Positions 9,007-14,361 of a stretch of DNA of 14,989 nt are shown piece by piece (position 1 is the stretch's first letter; each line of letters starts with the position of its first letter). The stretch is from JBBSDV01 sp038240335 (GTDB taxonomy: Bacteria > Chloroflexota > Dehalococcoidia > DSTF01 > JACRBR01): assembly GCA_038240335.1 (NCBI GenBank), contig JBBSDV010000069.1, positions 1 to 14,989 on the forward strand, written 5' to 3'. Below the pieces are notes generated by a model that did not search any database, was not told the DNA's origin, and saw only the letters and a program-made list of their open reading frames with translations. The position numbers were made by a program, and so were the translations under genes.

Positions 9007-9022
9007 TGTTCCACGTGAAACA
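9007..9022. promoter_or_regulatory. parS site 2 (one-base variant)
   Basis: TGTTCCACGTGAAACA differs from the perfect site at the fifth base only, a position known to be variable in B. subtilis parS sites. Its centre is 39 bp from that of site 1, close to four helical turns. It lies just inside the yidD stop codon and the alternative lipoprotein start. Confidence 0.88.
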
Positions 9023-9026
9023 TCGT

Positions 9027-9266
9027 TCACGCTTCCACCTTGCGCGACCGCCCGCCATCCGGGGCGGGGTCGAGGCCGCCGTCATTCAGTGGATTGCAAC
9101 GCAACACGCGCCAACCAGCCAGGATGGCGCCGCGCATGACGCCGCGCGCTTCGATGGCGTCGTACGCGTATTGGGAACACGTTGGCTGAAAGCGGCACGC
9201 GGGGCGCATGCCGGGGGAGATGTGGCGTTGGTAGAGCACGATCAGCGCGAGGACCGGGCGTTTCAA
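9027..9266 (-). CDS. yidD: Membrane protein insertion efficiency factor YidD
   Basis: A 79-residue protein with the family pattern: an N-terminal amphipathic/hydrophobic helix (VLALIVLYQRHISP), the Cys-containing core CRFQPTCSQYAYDAI, and GAILAGWRVLRCNPLNDGG. All three conserved cysteines are present. In the family it is a small peripheral membrane protein that aids YidC/Sec-dependent insertion. ATG 9266 overlaps the rnpA stop as ATGA, so it is coupled to rnpA. The stop at 9027 abuts or overlaps the lipoprotein region that carries the parS sites. Confidence 0.95.
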   Translation of the reverse strand: MKRPVLALIVLYQRHISPGMRPACRFQPTCSQYAYDAIEARGVMRGAILAGWRVLRCNPLNDGGLDPAPDGGRSRKVEA

Positions 9267-9616
9267 GGAGTCTCCTGCGCAACTGGCGCTCGGCGATGTC
9301 GCCGAGAACGGTCCATGAGGGTGATGTAGGCGCGACGAAGGGCATCGAAGCTGGCGTCCGCCGCGGGCTTGCGAGCGCCGATGACCACGTCAAAGCCACT
9401 CGTCTGACGTTCCGCGTCCGCGATAGCTCGCAAGCGCCGCTTTATGCGATTCCGCACCACGGCACCGCCTACGACTTTTCCGACAACAAACCCGAATCTA
9501 CTGACATCGTCACCGGGTAGTACGCGAAGGACGAGCAGTTGGTTCCGATATGCCGCGCCTTCGCGGTACGCACGAGCGAAATCGCGGCGCCGCCGCAGTC
9601 GTTGCTCTTTATGCAT
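9263..9616 (-). CDS. rnpA: Ribonuclease P protein component
   Basis: A 117-residue basic protein with the RnpA signature: an N-terminal RRRRDFARAYREG, the central FGFVVGKVVGGAVVRN, and the RNR motif in VVRNRIKRRLRAI. It is the protein subunit that helps the RNase P RNA bind and cleave pre-tRNA 5' leaders. It starts 40 bp after rpmH and overlaps yidD by four bases, the classic rpmH-rnpA-yidD-yidC-jag order. The C-terminus (about 100-117) is unusually Arg/Pro-rich. The RNase P RNA gene is not in this window. Confidence 0.95.
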   Translation of the reverse strand: MHKEQRLRRRRDFARAYREGAAYRNQLLVLRVLPGDDVSRFGFVVGKVVGGAVVRNRIKRRLRAIADAERQTSGFDVVIGARKPAADASFDALRRAYITLMDRSRRHRRAPVAQETP

Positions 9617-9656
9617 GGATCGCCGCGCTCCGTTATGGCAAGCGGCCGAAGGCCCG

Positions 9657-9800
9657 CTACCTCACCACAACCAGCCGCTTGCGTCCTTTGAGGCGCCGCG
9701 CGCGGATGACATTGCGGCCGCCGACCGTCGCCATGCGATGCAAAAAGCCGTGCCGACGACGGCGCGGGATAACTTTCGGTTGATATGTGCGCTTTGGCAC
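9657..9800 (-). CDS. rpmH: 50S ribosomal protein L34
   Basis: A 47-residue, very basic protein read from GTG 9800: MPKRTYQPKVIPRRRRHGFL, then HRMATVGGRNVIRARRLKGR and KRLVVVR. It is complete and matches L34 along its whole length; the usual KRTYQPS motif has K in place of S. The GTG start is fixed by homology and by AGGAGG four bases upstream (9805-9810). L34 is a small rRNA-binding protein of the large subunit. It is the first gene of the minus-strand operon and is followed by rnpA. Confidence 0.96.
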   Translation of the reverse strand: MPKRTYQPKVIPRRRRHGFLHRMATVGGRNVIRARRLKGRKRLVVVR

Positions 9801-9824
9801 CCGGCCTCCTCGAACAACATGAGA

Positions 9825-9841
9825 CGCTCCGGTGCGGAGCG
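9825..9841 (-). promoter_or_regulatory. Hairpin in the rpmH 5' leader
   Basis: CGCTCCG and CGGAGCG form a perfect 7-bp stem around a three-base loop. It lies 24 bases upstream of the rpmH GTG. With the -10 box at 9848-9853, transcription would start near 9841, so the hairpin would be the very 5' end of the mRNA. It could stabilise the transcript or act in control of rpmH; which is not shown by the sequence. Confidence 0.45.
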
Positions 9842-9847
9842 CCCGTC

Positions 9848-9853
9848 AGTATA
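9848..9853 (-). promoter_or_regulatory. Putative -10 box of the rpmH operon
   Basis: The minus strand reads TATACT here, within CTCTATACTGACGG. The best upstream -35 candidate is TTGCCC with a short 15-base spacer, so the -35 is uncertain. The hexamer matches those upstream of hpf, the methyltransferase/MTHFR fusion and secA. Confidence 0.4.
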
Positions 9854-10217
9854 GAGAGCCGATGACGCGAGGGCAATCGGGGGTCGTCGGGTGGACGATT
9901 GCGGATGGCCGCGGCCGATGTGGGAGGTCGGATGTTGAAGGGTGGCTGCCGTATACGTTCCCGATAGAAGTCAGGACTTGGAGCGGAACGCGAGGGGCGG
10001 TCGAGTGGATGCTGATGTTGGCGGGACGAAGCGGCGGGGGAAGGCGCAAGGCGTGGAAAGGCGAACGGGTCGTTCGGGCGAGTCACGAACCCTGGAGGCG
10101 TTCGTAGCGAGATTCTTCGCTTCCGCTCAGAATGCCAAGGACGCCGGTGTTCGGCGCGCGAGGTAGAGGCGACTCATCGCGTGGCGCAGTGGCGGTGCAT
10201 CACGCGTCGCGCGCCAA

Positions 10218-10378
10218 TCGTCTATCGCCTACGGCCTACCGCGCATCGCCCATCGCCCATCGCCCACGCCCATCGCGCATCGCGCATCGCGCATGGCGCG
10301 GCGCTCATCGCCATCGCCCATTGCCATCGCGCACCGCGCACCGCGCACCGTGCATGGCGCGTCGCGCATGGCAAAGCA
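10218..10378 (+). repeat. Degenerate heptamer tandem array, consensus TCGCSCA
   Basis: About 160 bases divide into roughly 22-25 seven-base units with few slips. In order they include TCGTCTA, TCGCCTA, CGGCCTA, CCGCGCA, TCGCCCA three times, a six-base CGCCCA, TCGCGCA three times, a short interruption, TCGCCCA, TCGCGCA, CCGCGCA twice and CCGTGCA. A looser run of the form CCCGCCA continues to about 10415. The unit length is not a multiple of three, and the reading frames through it show no protein-like features. It lies upstream of the MBL gene. Confidence 0.8.
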
Positions 10379-10510
10379 TCCAACCCGCCACCCGCCAACC
10401 GTCCATCCAACATCGGCCGCGCTCGGCCGGCGCCAAATCGGATGCCGACCGCGCGCCTCGATCGCGTGACTCCGCCTTCCGCTCCACAAGACCGACAGAG
10501 GAAATCCCGG

Positions 10511-10516
10511 TAGCAT
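10511..10516 (+). promoter_or_regulatory. -10-like hexamer of the MBL gene (leaderless start)
   Basis: TAGCAT ends six bases before the ATG at 10523, and the bases between (GGCGGC) hold no Shine-Dalgarno sequence. The arrangement copies that of hpf and the methyltransferase/MTHFR gene, but this hexamer is the poorest match of the three. Confidence 0.35.
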
Positions 10517-10522
10517 GGCGGC

Positions 10523-11158
10523 ATGGAGATTACGTGGCTTGGACACTGCTGTTTTCGGATGCGGGCGAAGGAAGCGACCGTGCTCACCGACCCCTGCGAT
10601 AAATCCACCGGCTACGCCCTCGGCCGGCCAACCGCCGATCTCGTGACGGTCAGCATGGACACGCCGGGGCATAACTGGGTCGCCGGCGTTGCGGGCGAGC
10701 CTCGCGTGATCGATGGGCCGGGCGAGTTCGAGATCGCGCATGTCTCGGTCGTCGGCGTAACGACGCGCGCCGCCGGTGACAACGCGGCGCCGGGGCGCAA
10801 CGTCGCGTACGTGATCGATCTCGAGGACCTGCGGATCTGCCACCTCGGCGGCCTCGATCACGTGCCGTCATCGGATCAGATCGAGGAGATAGGCGGCGTC
10901 GATATCATCATGGTGCCGGTCGGCGGCGGCGACGCGCTCGGCGCGACCGTCGCGGCGGAGGTCGTCAGCCTTATCGAGCCGAAGATCGTGATCCCGATGT
11001 ATTACAAGACGGACCTGGAGAAAGCGCCGATCGACCCCATCGATCGCTTCCTCAAGGAGATGGGGGCGAAGACGGGGGAGAGCCACGCGAAGCTCGCGGT
11101 GACGCGGAGCTCGCTTCCCGAAGAGACGCAGGTGCTGGTGGTGGACTATAAGCGGTAG
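10523..11158 (+). CDS. MBL-fold (UlaG-like, COG2220 type) protein with degenerate metal site
   Basis: A 211-residue protein with the start MEITWLGHCCFRMRAKEATV, GPGEFEI (65-71), ICHLGGLDHVPS (105-116) and VPVGGG (131-136), typical of small metallo-beta-lactamase-fold proteins related to UlaG. These normally carry a SHxHxDH metal motif after a short strand. Here that place reads VTVSMDTPGHN (41-51): two histidines are replaced by M45 and T47, the Asp by G49, and only H50 remains. The late histidine usually in IPMHY is Y160 (VIPMYYKT). H107 and D112 are kept. The fold is clear, but hydrolase activity is doubtful, so a binding or regulatory role is possible. The frame is intact with normal codon use, so it is not decaying. 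It is convergent with recG. Confidence 0.82.
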   Translation: MEITWLGHCCFRMRAKEATVLTDPCDKSTGYALGRPTADLVTVSMDTPGHNWVAGVAGEPRVIDGPGEFEIAHVSVVGVTTRAAGDNAAPGRNVAYVIDLEDLRICHLGGLDHVPSSDQIEEIGGVDIIMVPVGGGDALGATVAAEVVSLIEPKIVIPMYYKTDLEKAPIDPIDRFLKEMGAKTGESHAKLAVTRSSLPEETQVLVVDYKR

Positions 11159-11229
11159 GCCGCGGGCGGTGGCGCGCTGCGAGCCGAGGGCGGAAAGCCC
11201 GAGCTAGGACCATAACTACCCGGGTCATC

Positions 11230-11252
11230 GAGGGTCATCACCGGCCACCCTC
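11230..11252. terminator. Possible bidirectional terminator hairpin between the MBL gene and recG
   Basis: GAGGGT (11230-11235) pairs perfectly with ACCCTC (11247-11252) around an 11-base loop, between two convergent genes. No T-run follows on either strand. Part of the right arm belongs to the heptamer array that follows, so the pairing may be a by-product of the repeats. Confidence 0.25.
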
Positions 11253-11278
11253 ACCAGTCACCAGTCACCAGCGCACCA
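11243..11278 (+). repeat. Heptamer array, unit GTCACCA
   Basis: Consecutive units read GGCCACC, CTCACCA, GTCACCA, GTCACCA and an eight-base GCGCACCA. They lie directly next to the recG stop codon. The unit is unrelated in sequence to the TCGCSCA array but has the same seven-base period. A direct repeat, GGGTCATC at 11222-11229 and 11232-11239, lies just upstream. Confidence 0.6.
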
Positions 11279-11280
11279 GA

Positions 11281-13980
11281 TCAGTGTTCTTCGTCGACGA
11301 TGCGGTCGAGCATGCTGCGGACGATCTCGTTGAGGGCGGCGTGCTCTCGCTGCGTCAGGCCGGGGTCGGCGTCGAGCATGCGGCCGGCTTCGGTGCGGGT
11401 GTCTTCGATCAATCGGACATCAGTGAGCCGCGCCACCTTGAGGCCGGGTAAGCCGGACTGCTTCGTGCCGAAGAATTGGCCGGGGCCGCGAATCGCCATA
11501 TCGGCCTCGGCGAGCTTGAAGCCGTCCGTGGTCTCCTCCATCAGTTCCAGCCGCTTGCGCGCTTCGTCGCTCGGCTCGTCGCCGCAGAGGAGGAGGCAGT
11601 AGCTCTTGTCTGCACCGCGCCCGACGCGGCCGCGGAACTGGTGCAGCTGGGCGAGACCGAAGCGGTCTGCGCCCTCGATCATCATCACCGACGCGTTCGG
11701 GATGTCGATGCCGACTTCGATGACGGCGGTTGAGACGAGGATGTCGGCCTCGTTGTCGCGGAAGCGGCGCATCGCCTCGTCCTTCTGCTTCGATGACATG
11801 CGGCCGTGTACCAGTTCGAGCCGCAGGTCGGGGTAGACGTGGCGCTTCAGGCGCTCGTACTCCGCCGTCGCCGACTTGACGTCGAGCGTCTCCGACTCTT
11901 CGACGAGCGGACAGATGACGAATGCCTGCCGCCCCTGCCGCACCTGCTCGCGGACAAAACGCTCGGCGTCGCCGCGCTCGTCTGGACCGACCCAAGTGGT
12001 CTTGATCGGCAGGCGGCCCGGTGGCAATTCGTCGACAACGGAGATGTCGAGATCGCCGTACAGGGTGAGCGCAAGCGTGCGAGGGATCGGCGTCGCCGTC
12101 ATCACGAGCATGTGCGGCGTGTGGGCGGTCTGCGCACCCTTCTCACGCAGCGCGGCGCGCTGCATGACGCCGAACCGATGCTGCTCGTCGACGACCGCGA
12201 CGCCGAGATCGTGGAAGCGCACCGAGCCCTGGATCAGGGCGTGGGTGCCGCAAGCAACGTCGATTTCCCCGCGCTCGATCGCATCCGAGAGCTCGCGGCG
12301 CTCCTTCGCGCGCATGCTGCCGGTAAGCAGCGCGATCCGCAGCGGCCGGTCGAGGAACGGCGGGTGCAGGACAGCAACGCGATCGCTGGCCGATGCATCG
12401 GTGCCGGCCGCATCGTGCGCGCCCTGCCGCATGCCGGCGTGCTCAGTGTCATTCGCGCCAAACAATTGCTGGAGTGTGCGAAAGTGCTGCTCCGCGAGGA
12501 TCTCCGTCGGCGCCATCATGACAGCCTGGCGACCGTTCTCGATCGCAGCGACGAGCGCGGCGGCGGCGATCACCGTCTTGCCGCTCCCTACGTCGCCCTG
12601 AACAAGACGGGACATCGGCAGCGGCTTGCGGAGATCGTTGAGCACGTCGAAGAGCACGCGCTCCTGGGCGCTCGTCAGCGTGAACGGCAGCGAGTCCTTG
12701 AACGCGCGCTCGACCGGCGCCGACATCGGCGCGGGCTCCGCCGGCGCGGACTTCTGGAAGTGCCGGCGTCGCAGCTGCATCGTCAGCTGGATTGGCAGCA
12801 GTTCCTCGAACGCGAGTCGCCGCCGGCCGCGCTCGAGCGACGGCCGATCGGTCGGGTAGTGCATCTGCGTGACCGCGTCGGCGATCGTCGTCAGATTGTG
12901 GCGCTGGCGGACGTCGAGCGGCAGGACGTCGTCGAGGCGCACGGCGTAGCGCTCGAGCGCCTCCTGCAGAACGCGTCGCACGGTGCGGCTCTGGAGCCCG
13001 GCGGTCAGCGGGTAAATCGGCACGAGGCGGCCGGTATGGACGAGATCCTCACTCCAGATCTCCCACTCCGGGCTGTCGAATTTCGGCCGGCCCTGGTACT
13101 CGCCGACGCGGCCGGAGACGACGATCTCCGCGTTTACGGGCAACTGTTTTGCGACCCACGGCTGGTTGAACCAGACGCACTGCATCATGCCGGTCGAGTC
13201 ACCGATTGTGGCCTCTGTGGAGCGCACGCGGTAGCCCATCGGCCGCTCGCGTGAGCTCCAGACGCGGGCGCGCACCGTCTGCTCGCGGCCGAGCTCGAGC
13301 TTCGAGATCGGCACTGGCTCGCCGTAATCGACGTGGCGGCGCGGGAAGAACAGCAGGAGGTCGCGCACGGTGACGACGCGCAGCTTCTCGAACTTCACCT
13401 TCAGCGCGAACCCGACACGGCTCAGCGCGTGGAGCTCGGCGGCAACGCCGAGGACGTGTAGCTCCTCCTGCGTGTACGGGCGCGAGTGAACGGACAGCGG
13501 CGGGGGCGCCTCGCGAGCCGGCGCGCGGCCGGCCGCCACGACCTTCGCCGCCGAACGCGAAGCCGGTTTCTTGATCGTCAGCTCCGCAGCCGCGACGGAA
13601 CCCTTGCCATTCGACGCCGGCGCTGCGAGCCGTGCATGTTGCTCGGCTGCCGCACCGCCGATCGTCGCAACCGGACGCTCGTTCGCGCCCTTCGCGGCGA
13701 TGATCTCGCGCGCGAGATGAGGTGGGACCGCGTGATTCGCCTGCCCCTTCAGCACGCCGAGCATATCTTCGGCCCAAAGCCGTCGCTTCGCGGGGGTCAG
13801 CGATCGGTAGCCGCCGTCCGGCAGCGCCCGAATGCGCGTGTAGACGTCGCCGCTGAGTTGCGATCCGTCGTGCGCGGTTAGGTTCTTGAGGAAGGAGTCG
13901 AGGCCGGCCGTGACGGCACGGTCGCCGAAGCGCTTCACGCGCTCGAGTTCGAGTACTTTCCGAAGGCGATCTTCGGTCAT
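11281..13980 (-). CDS. recG: ATP-dependent DNA helicase RecG
   Basis: An 899-residue RecG, about 200 longer than E. coli RecG (693). Residues 1-95 are an extra helical domain like the N-terminal extension of Thermotoga RecG, followed by an Ala/Pro-rich linker (100-165). The wedge/OB region spans about 175-400 (FFPRRHVDY at 211-219, GEYQGRPKFDSPE at 293-305). The helicase core has Walker A GDVGSGKT (462-469), DEQH (598-601), TATPIPRT (628-635) and QFRGRVGRG (781-789). A poorly conserved insert (508-535) sits between motif Ia and ALLTG. In the family RecG reverses stalled forks and processes Holliday junctions and R-loops. The start is ATG 13980 with no clear RBS. It is divergent from secA. Confidence 0.95.
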   Translation of the reverse strand: MTEDRLRKVLELERVKRFGDRAVTAGLDSFLKNLTAHDGSQLSGDVYTRIRALPDGGYRSLTPAKRRLWAEDMLGVLKGQANHAVPPHLAREIIAAKGANERPVATIGGAAAEQHARLAAPASNGKGSVAAAELTIKKPASRSAAKVVAAGRAPAREAPPPLSVHSRPYTQEELHVLGVAAELHALSRVGFALKVKFEKLRVVTVRDLLLFFPRRHVDYGEPVPISKLELGREQTVRARVWSSRERPMGYRVRSTEATIGDSTGMMQCVWFNQPWVAKQLPVNAEIVVSGRVGEYQGRPKFDSPEWEIWSEDLVHTGRLVPIYPLTAGLQSRTVRRVLQEALERYAVRLDDVLPLDVRQRHNLTTIADAVTQMHYPTDRPSLERGRRRLAFEELLPIQLTMQLRRRHFQKSAPAEPAPMSAPVERAFKDSLPFTLTSAQERVLFDVLNDLRKPLPMSRLVQGDVGSGKTVIAAAALVAAIENGRQAVMMAPTEILAEQHFRTLQQLFGANDTEHAGMRQGAHDAAGTDASASDRVAVLHPPFLDRPLRIALLTGSMRAKERRELSDAIERGEIDVACGTHALIQGSVRFHDLGVAVVDEQHRFGVMQRAALREKGAQTAHTPHMLVMTATPIPRTLALTLYGDLDISVVDELPPGRLPIKTTWVGPDERGDAERFVREQVRQGRQAFVICPLVEESETLDVKSATAEYERLKRHVYPDLRLELVHGRMSSKQKDEAMRRFRDNEADILVSTAVIEVGIDIPNASVMMIEGADRFGLAQLHQFRGRVGRGADKSYCLLLCGDEPSDEARKRLELMEETTDGFKLAEADMAIRGPGQFFGTKQSGLPGLKVARLTDVRLIEDTRTEAGRMLDADPGLTQREHAALNEIVRSMLDRIVDEEH

Positions 13981-14063
13981 GGTGAGTGGCAGGGGTGGCT
14001 CGCCCTCTGTTCCCGGATCTAGCTTATGTGTTCGAGATCAGCCTATTCGGGCGATCCATGCCG

Positions 14064-14119
14064 GTCAAGTGAGAAGTGGGAGGTGAGAGGTGAGAGGCGA
14101 GGCGTGGGAAGTCGTGGAT
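14064..14119 (+). repeat. Heptamer array, unit GAGAGGT (left arm)
   Basis: Eight in-phase units: GTCAAGT, GAGAAGT, GGGAGGT, GAGAGGT, GAGAGGC, GAGGCGT, GGGAAGT, CGTGGAT. All but the last share the RRGT-like ending. It is purine-rich on the plus strand and roughly complementary to the array at 14244-14306. Confidence 0.65.
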
Positions 14120-14243
14120 GCGGAGGCAGGGTAGGCAAGGGCGAAGGGAAAGCAAGGGGCGTCCGGAGGCCGATAAGCATCGGCTGTGGCGCAGGCGGCC
14201 GCGCCAGCGACTCGCGCGTGCGCACGCACCAGCGAGGAGCGCC

Positions 14244-14306
14244 GCCTCACCTCTCACCTCCGACCTCCCGCTTCGCACATCCCACTTCTCGCTTGCCGCT
14301 TCTCGG
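14244..14306 (+). repeat. Heptamer array, unit CTCYCAC (right arm)
   Basis: Nine in-phase units: GCCTCAC, CTCTCAC, CTCCGAC, CTCCCGC, TTCGCAC, ATCCCAC, TTCTCGC, TTGCCGC, TTCTCGG. Read on the minus strand, the unit CTCTCAC is GTGAGAG, the same cycle as in the left array. The two arrays therefore face each other as an imperfect inverted repeat about 240 bp long overall. Confidence 0.65.
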
Positions 14307-14319
14307 CATGCGGGTTCGC

Positions 14320-14325
14320 TACACT
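14320..14325 (+). promoter_or_regulatory. Putative -10 box of secA
   Basis: TACACT in the context CGCTACACTAG, identical over GCTACACT to the hpf upstream sequence. It ends 36 bases before the secA ATG, so unlike hpf this would make a short leader with a proper RBS. No -35 box at standard spacing is visible. Confidence 0.4.
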
Positions 14326-14347
14326 AGTCATAGCTAGCTTGCTTTTC

Positions 14348-14352
14348 AAGGA
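14348..14352 (+). promoter_or_regulatory. secA ribosome binding site
   Basis: AAGGA lies nine bases before the ATG at 14362 and supports that start. It contrasts with the plus-strand genes upstream, which have no Shine-Dalgarno sequence. Confidence 0.55.
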
Positions 14353-14361
14353 ACCACTTAA

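Larger units (their letters stand above)
9801..10522. other. 722-bp gene-free region between rpmH and the MBL gene
   Basis: It holds the rpmH RBS, leader hairpin and -10 box at its left end and a large heptamer array (10218-10378) at its right. The left part (about 9870-10110) is G-rich on the plus strand and the right part (about 10220-10440) C-rich. An 11-bp inverted repeat, GCGGCCGATGT at 9911-9921 and its complement at 10410-10420, brackets most of it. No DnaA-box cluster or AT-rich unwinding region is seen, so there is no evidence for oriC here. The open frames inside have no recognisable protein features. Confidence 0.6.
13981..14361. other. Divergent recG-secA intergenic region with facing repeats
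   Basis: This 381-bp stretch holds a purine-rich heptamer array at 14064-14119 and a pyrimidine-rich, roughly complementary array at 14244-14306. Between them is a hairpin at 14169-14184 (GCCGAT/ATCGGC with loop AAGC) in a GC-rich core. The secA -10 box is at 14320-14325 and its RBS at 14348-14352. No coding region is supported. Confidence 0.6.

Noticed and set aside
9469..10086. 205-residue minus-strand frame spanning rpmH and its upstream region
   Set aside because: Crosses rpmH and rnpA in the wrong frame and has no recognisable domain.
10218..10378. CRISPR array
   Set aside because: Units are seven bases and contiguous, with no spacers of regular length and no cas genes.
9801..10522. 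Replication origin
   Set aside because: No DnaA-box cluster and no AT-rich segment could be found by eye, despite the rpmH neighbour.
10859..10864. CACGTG core as a parS site in the MBL gene
   Set aside because: Flanks do not match the parS consensus; only the six-base core is shared.
11806..13254. 482-residue open frame antisense to recG
   Set aside because: Shadow of the RecG helicase core, with no motif of its own.
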